64,000 nucleotides of DNA. Origin: G963674665 sp963674665 (GTDB lineage Bacteria; Desulfobacterota; Desulfovibrionia; Desulfovibrionales; Desulfovibrionaceae). The notes beneath the pieces are model-generated. The model searched no databases. It was not told the origin of the DNA and worked only from the letters and a program-made list of their open reading frames with translations. How positions within the stretch are numbered: the stretch's first letter is position 1; each line of letters begins with the position of its first letter. The stretch covers positions 620,001-684,000 of the forward strand of contig CAXXPL010000009.1 of NCBI GenBank assembly GCA_963674665.2, written 5' to 3'. Positions 47,851 to 56,348 of this stretch are shown piece by piece. The translations under genes and the position numbers were made by a program.

Positions 47851-48729
47851 ATGAAACGGGAAGTCATCATAACCTGCGCCGTCACAGGTGCAGGAGATAC
47901 CACAGGAAAGAACCCGGCCGTGCCGGTGACGCCGGAGCAGATCGCCAGGGCGGCGCTCCAGGCCAGGAAGGCGGGAGCGGCCGTGGCGCACATCCACGTT
48001 CGGGACCCCAAGACAGGCAGGACCTCCAGGGAATATGGGCTGTACAAGGAAGTGGTGGAGCGTATCCGCAACGCCGGCTCCGACGTGATCATCAACCTCA
48101 CCGCGGGTATGGGCGGGGAGTTCGCTCCTGACGAGAACTCGCCGCACCTGGCCGCAGCGGGCACCGACATCGTCTCGGCAAGGGAGCGCATCGCCCACAT
48201 ACGGGACTTGGCGCCGGAGATGTGCACCCTGGACTGCGGCACCATGAACCTGTCCAGGAACGCCTACATCGCCACGCCGGACCAGCTGCGCACCATGGCC
48301 AGAGGGATTCGCGAGGCAGGGGTGAGGCCAGAGATCGAGGTCTTCGAACTGGGGCACATCTGGATGGCCAAACAGCTGATCAAGGAGGGGTTGGTGGAGA
48401 ACCCCCCGATATTTCAGCTCTGCATGGGCATTCCCTTTGGCGCCCCCCCATGTGTGGAGTGCATGCTGGCCATGCGAAACCAGCTCCCGCAAAGCGCGCA
48501 CTGGGCGGCCTTTGGCATCGGGCCGTATCAGTTCCCCTTTGCCGCGCAGTCCATGCTCCTGGGCGGCAATATCCGCGTTGGCCTGGAAGACAACCTGTAC
48601 CTAGAAAAGGGCGTGCTGGCCGACAACCGTCAGCTCGTGGAAAAGGCCGTGCGGCTCGTAGACATGCTCGGCGGCACAGTGACAACACCTGACCGCGCCC
48701 GCGAAATCCTGCAACTGCCCCAGCGTTGA
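47851..48729 (+). CDS. BKACE-family beta-keto acid cleavage enzyme (DUF849)
   Basis: 292-aa zinc enzyme that condenses a beta-keto acid with acetyl-CoA and cleaves it. VIITCAVTGAGDTTGKNP, the metal-binding VAHIHVRDPKTG, NLTAGMGGEF, CTLDCGTMN and EVFELGHIWMA are all family hallmarks. The ATG at 47851 starts the conserved strand; AAGGT lies upstream. It stands alone, so the keto acid is not indicated by neighbours. Confidence 0.92.
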   Translation: MKREVIITCAVTGAGDTTGKNPAVPVTPEQIARAALQARKAGAAVAHIHVRDPKTGRTSREYGLYKEVVERIRNAGSDVIINLTAGMGGEFAPDENSPHLAAAGTDIVSARERIAHIRDLAPEMCTLDCGTMNLSRNAYIATPDQLRTMARGIREAGVRPEIEVFELGHIWMAKQLIKEGLVENPPIFQLCMGIPFGAPPCVECMLAMRNQLPQSAHWAAFGIGPYQFPFAAQSMLLGGNIRVGLEDNLYLEKGVLADNRQLVEKAVRLVDMLGGTVTTPDRAREILQLPQR

Positions 48730-48851
48730 GGGCGAGAAAGTGAAGGCGCCTTTTCGGTGGAGGGACTTTTTAAATCAGCGCTTCCTTCATTACTATCGAT
48801 AGATGACAGAGCGCCACAGGAGGTGGCAAGGCGGCGTTATACTGAAAGAAG

Positions 48852-48885
48852 GGGGAGAGCCCTCCCACACAGGAAAACTCTCCCC
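48852..48885 (-). terminator. hairpin after the DsrE-family gene
   Basis: GGGGAGAG and CTCTCCCC arms (8 bp) lie about 75 bp past the DsrE stop; on the - strand CTTCTTTC follows. It could also end the convergent BKACE transcript. Confidence 0.6.
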
Positions 48886-48958
48886 TTTACAGCGAATCCA
48901 AGCAAGGCATGACCCGGCCATTGAGTTCATGCGCCGGAAGTTCCGGCATGCAGGCGGC

Positions 48959-49417
48959 CTACCAGGACCACATGCGGTAACCCAGCTTGAACAGGTAGGA
49001 AGTGGCGTTGCCCACGTGGAAGACTTCGCAGCCCAGCTTTTCCATCTTGTCGGCCACGCCGTAACGATCCGCGCAGGCCTTGCAGGCCCAGATACGGCTG
49101 CTTTTGCCGCCTTGGGCCTGGATGCTCTTTATGAGCTTGATCTGGTCGCTGTCAGCGGGCAGCTCGGCAATGGTCTTCTGGGCCGGCCCCCACAGGACGA
49201 TCTTCACGTTGTCCATCCACTCGTTCTTGATGGCGCGGTCCGCGTACAGCAGGCCGAAAAAGATATCCTCGGCATTAGCGCTCTTGATCAGCACGATGAC
49301 GTTTCCGCTACCCTGGGGGCTGTAGTCCGCACCTTGTCCGCTAGCCAGGGCCTGTGTGGAGAGGATGCCGATGAGCAGCAGGGTGACGACGGCCAGAGTG
49401 ATCGATTTTGTCCTCAT
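48959..49417 (-). CDS. exported DsrE-family protein
   Basis: 152-aa protein with a Sec signal peptide (LAVVTLLLIGILSTQALA), then a DsrE/F-like domain (NVIVLIKSANAEDIFFGLLYADRAI, VKIVLWGPAQKTIAELP) and a CKAC pair followed by GCEVFHVGNATSYLF. Cytosolic DsrE proteins carry sulfur on a Cys; this one is periplasmic, so a sulfur or redox role outside the cytosol is possible. It is divergent from gntR and shares that intergenic region. Confidence 0.82.
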   Translation of the reverse strand: MRTKSITLAVVTLLLIGILSTQALASGQGADYSPQGSGNVIVLIKSANAEDIFFGLLYADRAIKNEWMDNVKIVLWGPAQKTIAELPADSDQIKLIKSIQAQGGKSSRIWACKACADRYGVADKMEKLGCEVFHVGNATSYLFKLGYRMWSW

Positions 49418-49941
49418 GATAACCTCCTCGAGATGTGGTTGGCGTGCACCGGTATTGGTGACGCGGTTTCGGGTCCGCCTCTGTTCGAATCACGCACAGG
49501 AACGCCGCAGGCCGCGTTCGAGCCGGGGGACGGGGGCATTTGCCGACTTGTTCCAATTGCGCGTTTCAACCATCTTGAAAGAAAGATGACTTGTTCCCTG
49601 ACAGGCCTAGGGCGGCGCAGAGTGGATATATAGCGGCAGCATATTGTCTACATTAGATTGTAGACAATAGATTCATATAAAAAAACAGCCGTGTCAACCC
49701 GGGAAGTGAATCTTTTTGAATCGTGCCTATAAATCACATTATAACAGTGCTTTATGCTAAAGAAATGGATCAACTACGTTATAATCCCAAGGAATTCCCA
49801 GGTGCGAAAGGTGACGGAGCTTGATTTTTACCTGGGAAGTGAACTAGAGGTTCAAGTGATGGACCGTGCCCGTGGGCGCAATGCTCATGCCGCTCTTGTG
49901 CAAATTCAACCCTTCAAGCTTTTGTTGGAACCCATATTCAT
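49418..49941. other. intergenic region with a GntR-type operator
   Basis: 524 bp between divergent dsrE-like and gntR genes. It holds the perfect inverted repeat at 49643. A 63-codon frame (49754-49945) has no coding features. The rest shows no gene. Confidence 0.5.
49643..49668. promoter_or_regulatory. 26-bp inverted repeat, candidate operator
   Basis: ATTGTCTACA and TGTAGACAAT are perfect 10-bp arms separated by TTAGAT. The 10-mer ATTGTCTACA recurs in the promoter of the second GntR gene. T-TGT-CT-ACA-A-type sites are usual for FCD-type GntR regulators. Confidence 0.7.
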
Positions 49942-50604
49942 ATGAAAATTCAGGGAGTCGCAGAAAGCGTCCTGCATCACCTCAGGCAGAAGATCATTAC
50001 CGGGGCGTTTCCCCCGGACTCCAGACTTAATGAAATCGAGTTGGCGGATTCCTTTGGCGTGAGCCGCCCCCCGTTGCGTGAGGCCTTCCGCAAGCTGGAG
50101 AACGAAAACCTCATTGTGAGCGTTCCCAGAAAGGGGACCTATGTCTCGGGTGTTTCCCTTGATGATTGCGAGCAGATATATCGCGCCCGGATCATGCTGG
50201 AGTGCGGGGCCATCGATATCATAGGAGAGCAGGGCAGGGACGTGCTGGACGAGCTGCGTCAGACCCTGGAGGAGGAAAAGCAGTTCGAACCCCCCAAGAA
50301 TCCCACTCCCGAGGACATGCCCACGTTTTTTCAGGTGATGGCTAATTTCCACAACAAGATGGTGGAGTCCTGCGGCAACAACTGGATCATCCACTTCTAC
50401 CGGCAGCAGCGCCCCTCCATGGCCAGATACCAGATCATGTACCTGCGCCTCCCGGGTTCGCTGACTGCCTCTCACGAAGAGCACGAGCGCGTGTTCAAGC
50501 AGATCGAGGGGGGGCAACTTGCCGAGGCCAAGTTCGCCATCAGCGAGCACATCCTCAAGACTCGGGATGCCCTTCTCGACCGCATCGAGGAGTCCAAGCC
50601 CTAG
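49942..50604 (+). CDS. GntR-family regulator with FCD domain, paralogue 1
   Basis: 220-aa regulator. The winged helix is in VLHHLRQKIITGAFPPDSRLNEIELADSFGVSRPPLREAFRKL; the C-terminal FCD domain contains YRARIMLECGAIDII and the His-containing FHNKMVESCGNNW and EEHERVFKQIEGG. It is a close paralogue of the protein at 51140. The ribosome-binding site is weak (GGAACC). It is the likely binder of the 49643 repeat, with a sugar-acid effector. Confidence 0.92.
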   Translation: MKIQGVAESVLHHLRQKIITGAFPPDSRLNEIELADSFGVSRPPLREAFRKLENENLIVSVPRKGTYVSGVSLDDCEQIYRARIMLECGAIDIIGEQGRDVLDELRQTLEEEKQFEPPKNPTPEDMPTFFQVMANFHNKMVESCGNNWIIHFYRQQRPSMARYQIMYLRLPGSLTASHEEHERVFKQIEGGQLAEAKFAISEHILKTRDALLDRIEESKP

Positions 50605-50682
50605 CCCTTTTGGCTCAGGCACTGGAAAGCGCTGTGTTTTCCATCGCCTGGCCGGATTCTTCTCATAACGCGTGACGCATGC

Positions 50683-50721
50683 GCCGCTCGATCCCCCAAT
50701 GGGAGCGGGCGGTCTTTTTTT
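50683..50721 (+). terminator. Rho-independent terminator after GntR paralogue 1
   Basis: GCCGCTC and GAGCGGGC arms with an extra CCC/GGG pairing close a short loop, followed by TCTTTTTTT. It separates this gene from the downstream operon. Confidence 0.75.
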
Positions 50722-50734
50722 AGGAAGCACTGCA

Positions 50735-50836
50735 AATTGCCCGCTGACTTTGTTGCTGCGAAAAAGGCAAATCCTCGTGTATTTCTAACTACACGTCGGC
50801 CTTTCCTTTTCCGTGCGCCTTGCCAGCGAACAATTC
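50735..50836. repeat. long imperfect inverted repeat
   Basis: AATTGCCCGCTG at the left pairs with CAGCGAACAATT at the right; inner pairings include AAAAAGGC with GCCTTTCCTTTT and a CGTGTA/TACACG tip. It forms an extended stem-loop of about 100 bp, perhaps an extragenic repeat. The rest of 50605-51078 has no gene. Confidence 0.5.
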
Positions 50837-51078
50837 TACCGCACATCCGAAATGTGATTAATCAACGTATCCTTTAACTTGTCCCATTTACTGTAATGAC
50901 TGCAGAGTTGTGGAGAGGGGTGTTGCACGCACTGCCTGTCCGCTCCTGTTCATGGTTTGAGCCCCTCATGGCTTCGATCCACCCATGCCCTAATTATTGG
51001 GTGCTTTATTAAAATACTATAAATTACGCAATATTAAAGAAATATCCCTTTGGACTTAGGAAAAAAAGCGGAGGGGTG

Positions 51079-51126
51079 TTGACAGGAGAAATCTCGTTTT
51101 GTAGTCTATTGTCTACAAAAGACAAT
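51079..51126 (+). promoter_or_regulatory. promoter and operator of GntR paralogue 2
   Basis: Perfect TTGACA at 51079-51084 with a 17-bp spacer to TAGTCT. The inverted repeat TTTTGTAG/CTACAAAA (51097-51120, 8-bp spacer) covers the -10 box, overlapping ATTGTC/GACAAT (51108-51126). Binding here would block RNA polymerase, so autorepression is likely. Confidence 0.7.
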
Positions 51127-51139
51127 ACACAGGAGGCAC

Positions 51140-51820
51140 ATGAAATTCAACGGAGTTAGCGAAAGCGCTTTGATCTGGCTGCGGGAGCAAATCATCACCG
51201 GATCCCTTCCCGCGGGTTCCAGAATCAATGAGGCGAATCTGGCCGAGGAAATGGGTATCAGCCGCCCACCGCTGCGTGAGGCGTTGCGCAGGCTGGAGAG
51301 CGAAAACCTGGTGTTCGGCAAGCCGCGCAGGGGGAGCTTCGTGAGTCCCATGTCCCTGGAGGACTGCGTCCAGATATACAGAGTGCGGGAGATTCTCGAA
51401 TGTACGGCCATGGAGATAGCCTTTGCCGATGGGCCCGAAACCTTCCTGCCTGTGCGGGAGACCCTGGAGAACGCAGCGGAAAAGGATTGTACCTATGCAA
51501 CAGGCGTACGATCGATGATGGAATGCTTCAACTCCATGTCGTCCTTTCACCGCGAACTGGTCCACTGTTGCAAGAATGCGTGGCTCATACAGTGCTATGA
51601 TGGAATTTACTCGAGTCTTGCCAGGTATCAGGTGATGTACCTGTATATTCCTGGTTCGAGATACGCATCCATCCGCGAACACTACAAGATTATAGACATG
51701 CTTGAAAATGGGGATCTCGAAGCGGCACAGCGGGAACTTGTCCGGCATCTCGATGTCACAAAGGGCATGCTCATTGACTGCATCGAGAAATCGGACATCG
51801 ACCACAAGAAATCAGCGTAA
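51140..51820 (+). CDS. GntR-family regulator with FCD domain, paralogue 2
   Basis: 226-aa regulator. The N-terminal winged helix (ALIWLREQIITGSLPAGSRINEANLAEEMGISRPPLREALRRL) is near-identical in pattern to paralogue 1. The FCD domain has YRVREILECTAMEIAF and HRELVHCCKNAW. AGGAGG precedes the ATG. It leads the operon with the UxaA-type lyase, aconitase X and TRAP transporter (42 bp to the next gene) and is its probable local repressor. Confidence 0.93.
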   Translation: MKFNGVSESALIWLREQIITGSLPAGSRINEANLAEEMGISRPPLREALRRLESENLVFGKPRRGSFVSPMSLEDCVQIYRVREILECTAMEIAFADGPETFLPVRETLENAAEKDCTYATGVRSMMECFNSMSSFHRELVHCCKNAWLIQCYDGIYSSLARYQVMYLYIPGSRYASIREHYKIIDMLENGDLEAAQRELVRHLDVTKGMLIDCIEKSDIDHKKSA

Positions 51821-51862
51821 AAGCCAAACGCTCGAGTTCGAGACACTGAATGAAGGAGGACT

Positions 51863-53026
51863 ATGATGAAATTCTATGGCTATCCCAGACCCGACGGCAG
51901 CGCGGGCGCACGGAACTATGTCGCCATTATTCCGGCGGTTGGGTGTGTGAACAATCTCTGTTCCCATCTGGAAAAACTGATCCGAGGCACCAAGGCCATT
52001 CGTCATGACCAGGGCTGTCTGCACCCACCCGCGGATACCGAGCAGGTCACTCGAACCCTCATCAACCTGGGCAAGAATCCCAACGTGGCTGCGGCTCTGG
52101 TTGTGGGGTTGGGGTGCGAGATGGTCAATGCCGAGGAGGTCTACGAGGGCATCAAGGAAAGCGGCAAGCCCGTGGACATGGTTGTTGTGCACAAGATCGG
52201 CGGCATGATTGAGACCATTGCCAAGGCCTCGCGCATTCTGGTGGACATGGTGGCCCAGACCAGTGGCATCCGGCGCGAGGAGTTCGGCCTGGACAAACTC
52301 GTCTTTGGAACCAAATGCGGTTCCTCGGACACCACGTCGGGACTGTCTTCCAACCTGGTCACCGGAGAGGTCTGCAAGCTGATGACCCGGAACGGGGGAA
52401 AGTTCATACAGGGCGAGATATGCGACATCATGGGGGGCGAGTACGCCCTGAAAAAGCTCTCCGTGGATCAAGACCAGGGCGAAATGATCGTGGACTGCGT
52501 GCGCGACCTGTATATGCGGGGTTACCATGTGGGCGCAGATACCCGAGGCTGTCAGATGACGGCAGGGAATGTCGCCGGTGGCCTCACCACACTGGTTGAA
52601 AAAGCCCTGGGCGCCAACGCCAAAGGCGCCACCGAGCCCATTCAGGGCACCCTGGACTATGCCGAGCTGGTTCGGGAAAAAGCCGGCCGCTACATCATGA
52701 ACTTCCCGGGACACGGCTTCGAGAACCTCACCGGCTCGGCCGCGGGGGGCGCCATCGTGCACCTCTTCACCACCGGCAGAGGCGCTCCCAATGGCAATCC
52801 AATCATGCCCACCATCAAGCTCTGCGGCAACGCGAAGACCATGAAGACCATGAGCGAGCACATCGATGTGGATGTCTCCTCCGTGATCGAAGAGACCGAG
52901 TCCTTGCAGGACGCGGGTGAGCGCCTTTACCGCTTTGCCATCGAAGTTGCCAATGGCCGGTTGACGAAGTGCGAGATTCTCAATTTCGAGGGCATGGAGA
53001 TCCTTATCAAGGGTCCGGTCATGTAA
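51863..53026 (+). CDS. UxaA-family dehydratase/lyase, large subunit
   Basis: 387-aa protein of the altronate/galactarate dehydratase large-domain family. It has YPRPDGSAGARNYVAIIPAVGC at the N-terminus, FGTKCGSSDTTSGLSSN, and HLFTTGRGAPNGNPIMPTIK with the Gly-rich C-terminal motif. Cys residues in CGSSD and CEM are candidate metal ligands. The small SAF-type domain is a separate gene just downstream, as in altronate dehydratases split into two or in sulfolactate sulfo-lyase (SuyB). Both readings remain open. Confidence 0.9.
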   Translation: MMKFYGYPRPDGSAGARNYVAIIPAVGCVNNLCSHLEKLIRGTKAIRHDQGCLHPPADTEQVTRTLINLGKNPNVAAALVVGLGCEMVNAEEVYEGIKESGKPVDMVVVHKIGGMIETIAKASRILVDMVAQTSGIRREEFGLDKLVFGTKCGSSDTTSGLSSNLVTGEVCKLMTRNGGKFIQGEICDIMGGEYALKKLSVDQDQGEMIVDCVRDLYMRGYHVGADTRGCQMTAGNVAGGLTTLVEKALGANAKGATEPIQGTLDYAELVREKAGRYIMNFPGHGFENLTGSAAGGAIVHLFTTGRGAPNGNPIMPTIKLCGNAKTMKTMSEHIDVDVSSVIEETESLQDAGERLYRFAIEVANGRLTKCEILNFEGMEILIKGPVM

Positions 53027-53046
53027 CTTGCTGGAGGAAAGACGAA

Positions 53047-53388
53047 ATGATCAAATATGCAAAGCAGATAGACGAAAAAGATAATGTCATCACAGCGGTA
53101 AGCGATCTTGCCAAAGGCGAAGAGGTCACAGTGAGGTTTCAGGGCAAGGAAACCAAGTACACCTGCAACCAGGACGTGCCCTTTGGCCACAAGATCGCCA
53201 TCAAGGAGATCCCCGCGGAAGGGCGCGTCTACAAATACGGCGAGGACATCGGCAGCGCAACGGCCAACATCGCTGTCGGCGATTGGGTTCACACGCACAA
53301 CGTGCGCGACGACTACAAGTGCCTTGACAAGGACGGCAACCCCCTCCCGGGTCAGGAAGAGGACTCGCCGTCCCAGTGCGGGGCCTGA
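53047..53388 (+). CDS. UxaA-family SAF-domain small subunit
   Basis: 113-aa partner of the preceding large subunit. A SAF-type beta domain is seen: VPFGHKIAIKEIPAEGRVYKYGEDIG and VGDWVHTHNVRDDY, the HxHN motif typical of UxaA N-domains and of SuyA. The ATG at 53047 follows GGAGGAAAG; the frame upstream to 52969 overlaps the large subunit and is not used. Length matches small subunits of two-part UxaA enzymes. Confidence 0.88.
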   Translation: MIKYAKQIDEKDNVITAVSDLAKGEEVTVRFQGKETKYTCNQDVPFGHKIAIKEIPAEGRVYKYGEDIGSATANIAVGDWVHTHNVRDDYKCLDKDGNPLPGQEEDSPSQCGA

Positions 53389-53425
53389 TGATGCCTCGCG
53401 TCTCGGAAACAAGGGAGAATTATAG

Positions 53426-54679
53426 ATGCGCCTGACACAGGAAGAACAGGCAATGGCTAGGGGAGACAAGGGGCCTGGAGTCAAGCGGTGCATGGACATG
53501 CTTGTCCGGTTCGGAGCCGCCATGGGGGCCACTGAGTTCATGCCCATCGCCACGGCGCACACTATGCCCAAGGAGCCGCCGGAGTTGCTTCGGGAAATGA
53601 CCGAATCGGCAACCGAGACAGGAGTCCCCACAACGCTGCACCCCCTGATGTCCGCCTTCAGTCCGGTGAGTTGTGAACGCATGGGGCTGCCCGAAGGCTA
53701 TGTGAAACAGGAAATGGCCGAACATGTGCAACGCAGCGCGATTCATAAGGATCTGGGATTTCTGCAAACCTACTGCTGCCTGCCCATGCTTGTGGGCAAC
53801 CTGCCCCTGAAAGGGCAGGCGGTCTCCTGGATCGGCTCCGGGGCTCAGCTCATGGCCAACTCCGTACTCGGCGCGAGATGCAACCGGGACGGAACCGTGA
53901 TCAATATCGCGGCGGCCATGACCGGCAGGGTTCCCAAGTACGGCATGATGTTGGACGAGAACCGGCTTGCAAAAGCAGTCGTGCGTTTCGACGATGTGGA
54001 TCCGGGCGATCTGAGCGTCGCCCAACTGGGAGCCGTGGGCTACCATGTGGGAGCTCTGGCCGGAAGCCGCAATGTCGTATTCGACGGTATCCCCAAGGGC
54101 ATGGTGCTGGACCGGCTCAAGTATCTGATGGCGCCGCTTGCGGTGTCCGGGGCGGTCCTGCTCTGTCACGTTGTCGGAGTAACGCCCGAGGCTCCAACGC
54201 TGGAAGCCGCGACCGGAGGCAGGGAGCCGGAACTTGAGATTCTTGTCACGGCCGCCGACATCCGGGCCACTCTCGACATGTTCGCTGTCGACGCTCCTGT
54301 TGATTTGGCGCTGTTCGGATGCCCCCATTGCACCATCACGGAGATCAATGCGTTGGCTTCCCATCTTCAGGGGAAGACCCTGGATCCTGGCAAGCGCCTT
54401 TGGATCGGCACAGGGCATCAGATTTACCGCCTGGCCGAGGTCATGGGCAGCGCGGAAACCGTGGAGAAAGCCGGCGGCGCTTTTGCCAGCAGTTGCATGG
54501 CCACCATACCGGACTCCCCCTTTCCGGAGGATGTGCGTGTCGTGGCCACCACCTCGTTCAAGGCGGCCCACTACATTCCCCGACTCACCAAGGGGCGCGT
54601 TCGGGCCACCATCATGGACATGGACGGCTGCCTGGACGCTGTCACCGGGGAAAACCCTTCAGGAGGCCCAGCCAAATGA
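53426..54679 (+). CDS. aconitase X catalytic (large) subunit
   Basis: 417-aa AcnX (DUF521) protein. Markers include LTQEEQAMARGDKGPGVKRCMDMLVRFG, the Cys in YCCLPMLVG, GARCNRDGTV, LFGCPHCT and SSCMATIP, giving Cys residues for a 4Fe-4S or metal cluster. Known AcnX enzymes dehydrate cis-3-hydroxy-L-proline or mevalonate 5-phosphate; no proline or mevalonate gene is near, so the substrate here is open. It overlaps the small subunit by 4 bp. Confidence 0.92.
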   Translation: MRLTQEEQAMARGDKGPGVKRCMDMLVRFGAAMGATEFMPIATAHTMPKEPPELLREMTESATETGVPTTLHPLMSAFSPVSCERMGLPEGYVKQEMAEHVQRSAIHKDLGFLQTYCCLPMLVGNLPLKGQAVSWIGSGAQLMANSVLGARCNRDGTVINIAAAMTGRVPKYGMMLDENRLAKAVVRFDDVDPGDLSVAQLGAVGYHVGALAGSRNVVFDGIPKGMVLDRLKYLMAPLAVSGAVLLCHVVGVTPEAPTLEAATGGREPELEILVTAADIRATLDMFAVDAPVDLALFGCPHCTITEINALASHLQGKTLDPGKRLWIGTGHQIYRLAEVMGSAETVEKAGGAFASSCMATIPDSPFPEDVRVVATTSFKAAHYIPRLTKGRVRATIMDMDGCLDAVTGENPSGGPAK

Positions 54680-55071
54680 AACTGCACGGACGGGAAGTGA
54701 CCCCCGGAGAAGCCAGCGGAGAGGCCCTGGTTCTGGACATACCGTTCTCCTTCATAGGTGAGCTGGATCCGGACAACGGGAAGTTGGTGCTCGAAGGGCA
54801 CCCGATGGACGGACAGAGCGTCGGGGGCAAGGTTCTGATCTGCCCCACGAGTAAGGGCGGCACCATCGCACCCTTTATCGCCTATCGGGCGAAGCTGAAT
54901 GGAAACGCGCCCGCGGCCATCGTGTGTGAATACGCCGATCCCATGCTCTGCGAATGTGCGCTGGTGCTGGGGGTTCCCCTGGTGGACAGCTTTGAGAGTA
55001 GCCCTGTGGGTCTTTTGAAAACGGGGCAATATGTTGAAGTGAAAGATGGGGAGGTGCTGCTGGAGGATTGA
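54676..55071 (+). CDS. aconitase X swivel (small) subunit, DUF126
   Basis: 131-aa protein with the swivelling beta domain of AcnX: GEASGEALVLDIPFSFIGELD, GKVLICPTSKGGTIAPFIAYR and the C-terminal VGLLKTGQYVEVKDG. The ATG at 54676 overlaps the previous stop (ATGA) and follows AGGAGG at 54661. It forms the second half of the heterodimeric dehydratase. Confidence 0.92.
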   Translation: MKLHGREVTPGEASGEALVLDIPFSFIGELDPDNGKLVLEGHPMDGQSVGGKVLICPTSKGGTIAPFIAYRAKLNGNAPAAIVCEYADPMLCECALVLGVPLVDSFESSPVGLLKTGQYVEVKDGEVLLED

Positions 55072-55171
55072 TACGCATCACCCCGACGCATCAGCCTGCT
55101 TGTTGAGGAGCGGTGGGCTGAACGCGGCAGGGTGAAATACCCATACACCTACACTAGAGGAGGTTGAATTC

Positions 55172-56278
55172 ATGAGGACGTTGCCTAGGTTCTTTCGGAT
55201 CCTGACAGTCACGACGTTGGTTTCCCTGCTGATGCTTGCCTCGCTGATCGAGGCCAATGCCGCGGACAAATGGGAGTGGACCGGTCAGGCTTTTTGCGCA
55301 CGGGCCAATCGGTTGTTTGAAAATGGTCAGGATTTCGCCTACATGATCGAGAAGTACACTGATGGCCGTATCAAGATCGATTACCACTCTGCGGGCGAGA
55401 TCGTGCCCGCCATGCAGGTCTACGACGCCGCGGGACAGGGTATCATCGACTTCGGTCACGCCTGCCCCTGCGTGGCCAAGTCCAAGGCCTACGCCGCGCA
55501 GTGGTTCTGTGACGCGCCGGGCGCCCAGAGCCCCATTGAAAAGTTGATCTGGTACTATCATGGCGGCGGCAAGGAAATACTCGAGCAATTCTTTCACGAG
55601 CGGTACAACGCCCATCCTCTGCCCATGGTGGCCATCACCACCGAGATCTGGCTTTACTCCAACAAAAAGATCGAGACCATCGAGGACCTCATTGGTCTGA
55701 AGATGCGCGCCGCCGGTGTTCGCGGCGAGGTGCTGACCAAGATGGGCGCCTCGGTGGTGGTGCTTCCGGGCAGCGAGATGGTGCCCGCCATGGAGCGCGG
55801 TGTCATCGACGCCATGGAATACTCCAGCATCAACTGCACCTTTGATCTCGGGTTCTGCGACGTCACCAAGTACCTGTACATGCACCCCTACAAGTCCACA
55901 TCGCCCATGAATCTGTGGGCCATCAACCTGGACCGCTGGAACGAACTGCCCGACGACGTGAAGGCAGCCGTTGAGCGCGCCAGCCGCGACGCCTACCTTC
56001 GCTCCCTGACCTGGGGCATTGAGCAGGACTTCCTGACCCTGAAAAAGGCTATCGAGGAAAAGGGCAGCGAGATCGCCATTCTGCCCGAAAAAGTTGCCCG
56101 CGCCGTGGATGAGGCGTCGGCGGACTACTACTATGAAAAGGCCAAGACCGACAAGGATCTTGCCAAGCTGCTGGAATCCTGGGCCGAATTCAAGAAGAAT
56201 TACGGCAAATATGCCAAGTGGTTGGATTATTTCAACATGACCGGAGACCACCTGGGTCTGGTTAAGGGCGATTCCTAA
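55172..56278 (+). CDS. dctP: TRAP transporter substrate-binding protein, DctP family (second system)
   Basis: 368-aa periplasmic receptor with a signal peptide (LLMLASLIEANA) and a DctP fold of the subgroup rich in Trp/Tyr (WEWTGQAFCARANRLFENG, WLYSNKKIETIEDLIGLKMR with the conserved Arg, ERGVIDAMEYSSINC). It is fed by the operon with the UxaA-type lyase and aconitase X, so it probably imports their hydroxy-acid substrate. AGGAGG precedes the ATG. Confidence 0.94.
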   Translation: MRTLPRFFRILTVTTLVSLLMLASLIEANAADKWEWTGQAFCARANRLFENGQDFAYMIEKYTDGRIKIDYHSAGEIVPAMQVYDAAGQGIIDFGHACPCVAKSKAYAAQWFCDAPGAQSPIEKLIWYYHGGGKEILEQFFHERYNAHPLPMVAITTEIWLYSNKKIETIEDLIGLKMRAAGVRGEVLTKMGASVVVLPGSEMVPAMERGVIDAMEYSSINCTFDLGFCDVTKYLYMHPYKSTSPMNLWAINLDRWNELPDDVKAAVERASRDAYLRSLTWGIEQDFLTLKKAIEEKGSEIAILPEKVARAVDEASADYYYEKAKTDKDLAKLLESWAEFKKNYGKYAKWLDYFNMTGDHLGLVKGDS

Positions 56279-56301
56279 CCCTGCATAAGAGCGCAACAAG
56301 G

Positions 56302-56326
56302 CGGCCCCTGCTCCGGACAGGGGCCG
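56302..56326 (+). terminator. intercistronic hairpin between dctP and dctQ (second system)
   Basis: CGGCCCCTG and CAGGGGCCG form a perfect 9-bp stem with a 7-nt loop, with no U-tract. Same position as the hairpin in the first TRAP operon. Confidence 0.6.
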
Positions 56327-56348
56327 TCGAGACTTAACAAGGATTCCC

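Noticed and set aside
48803..49633. 276-codon + strand frame opposite the DsrE gene
   Set aside because: No motifs or ribosome-binding site; the - strand gene has a signal peptide and a DsrE domain.
49754..49945. 63-codon frame before GntR paralogue 1
   Set aside because: No ribosome-binding site or conserved features; it overlaps the promoter region of gntR.
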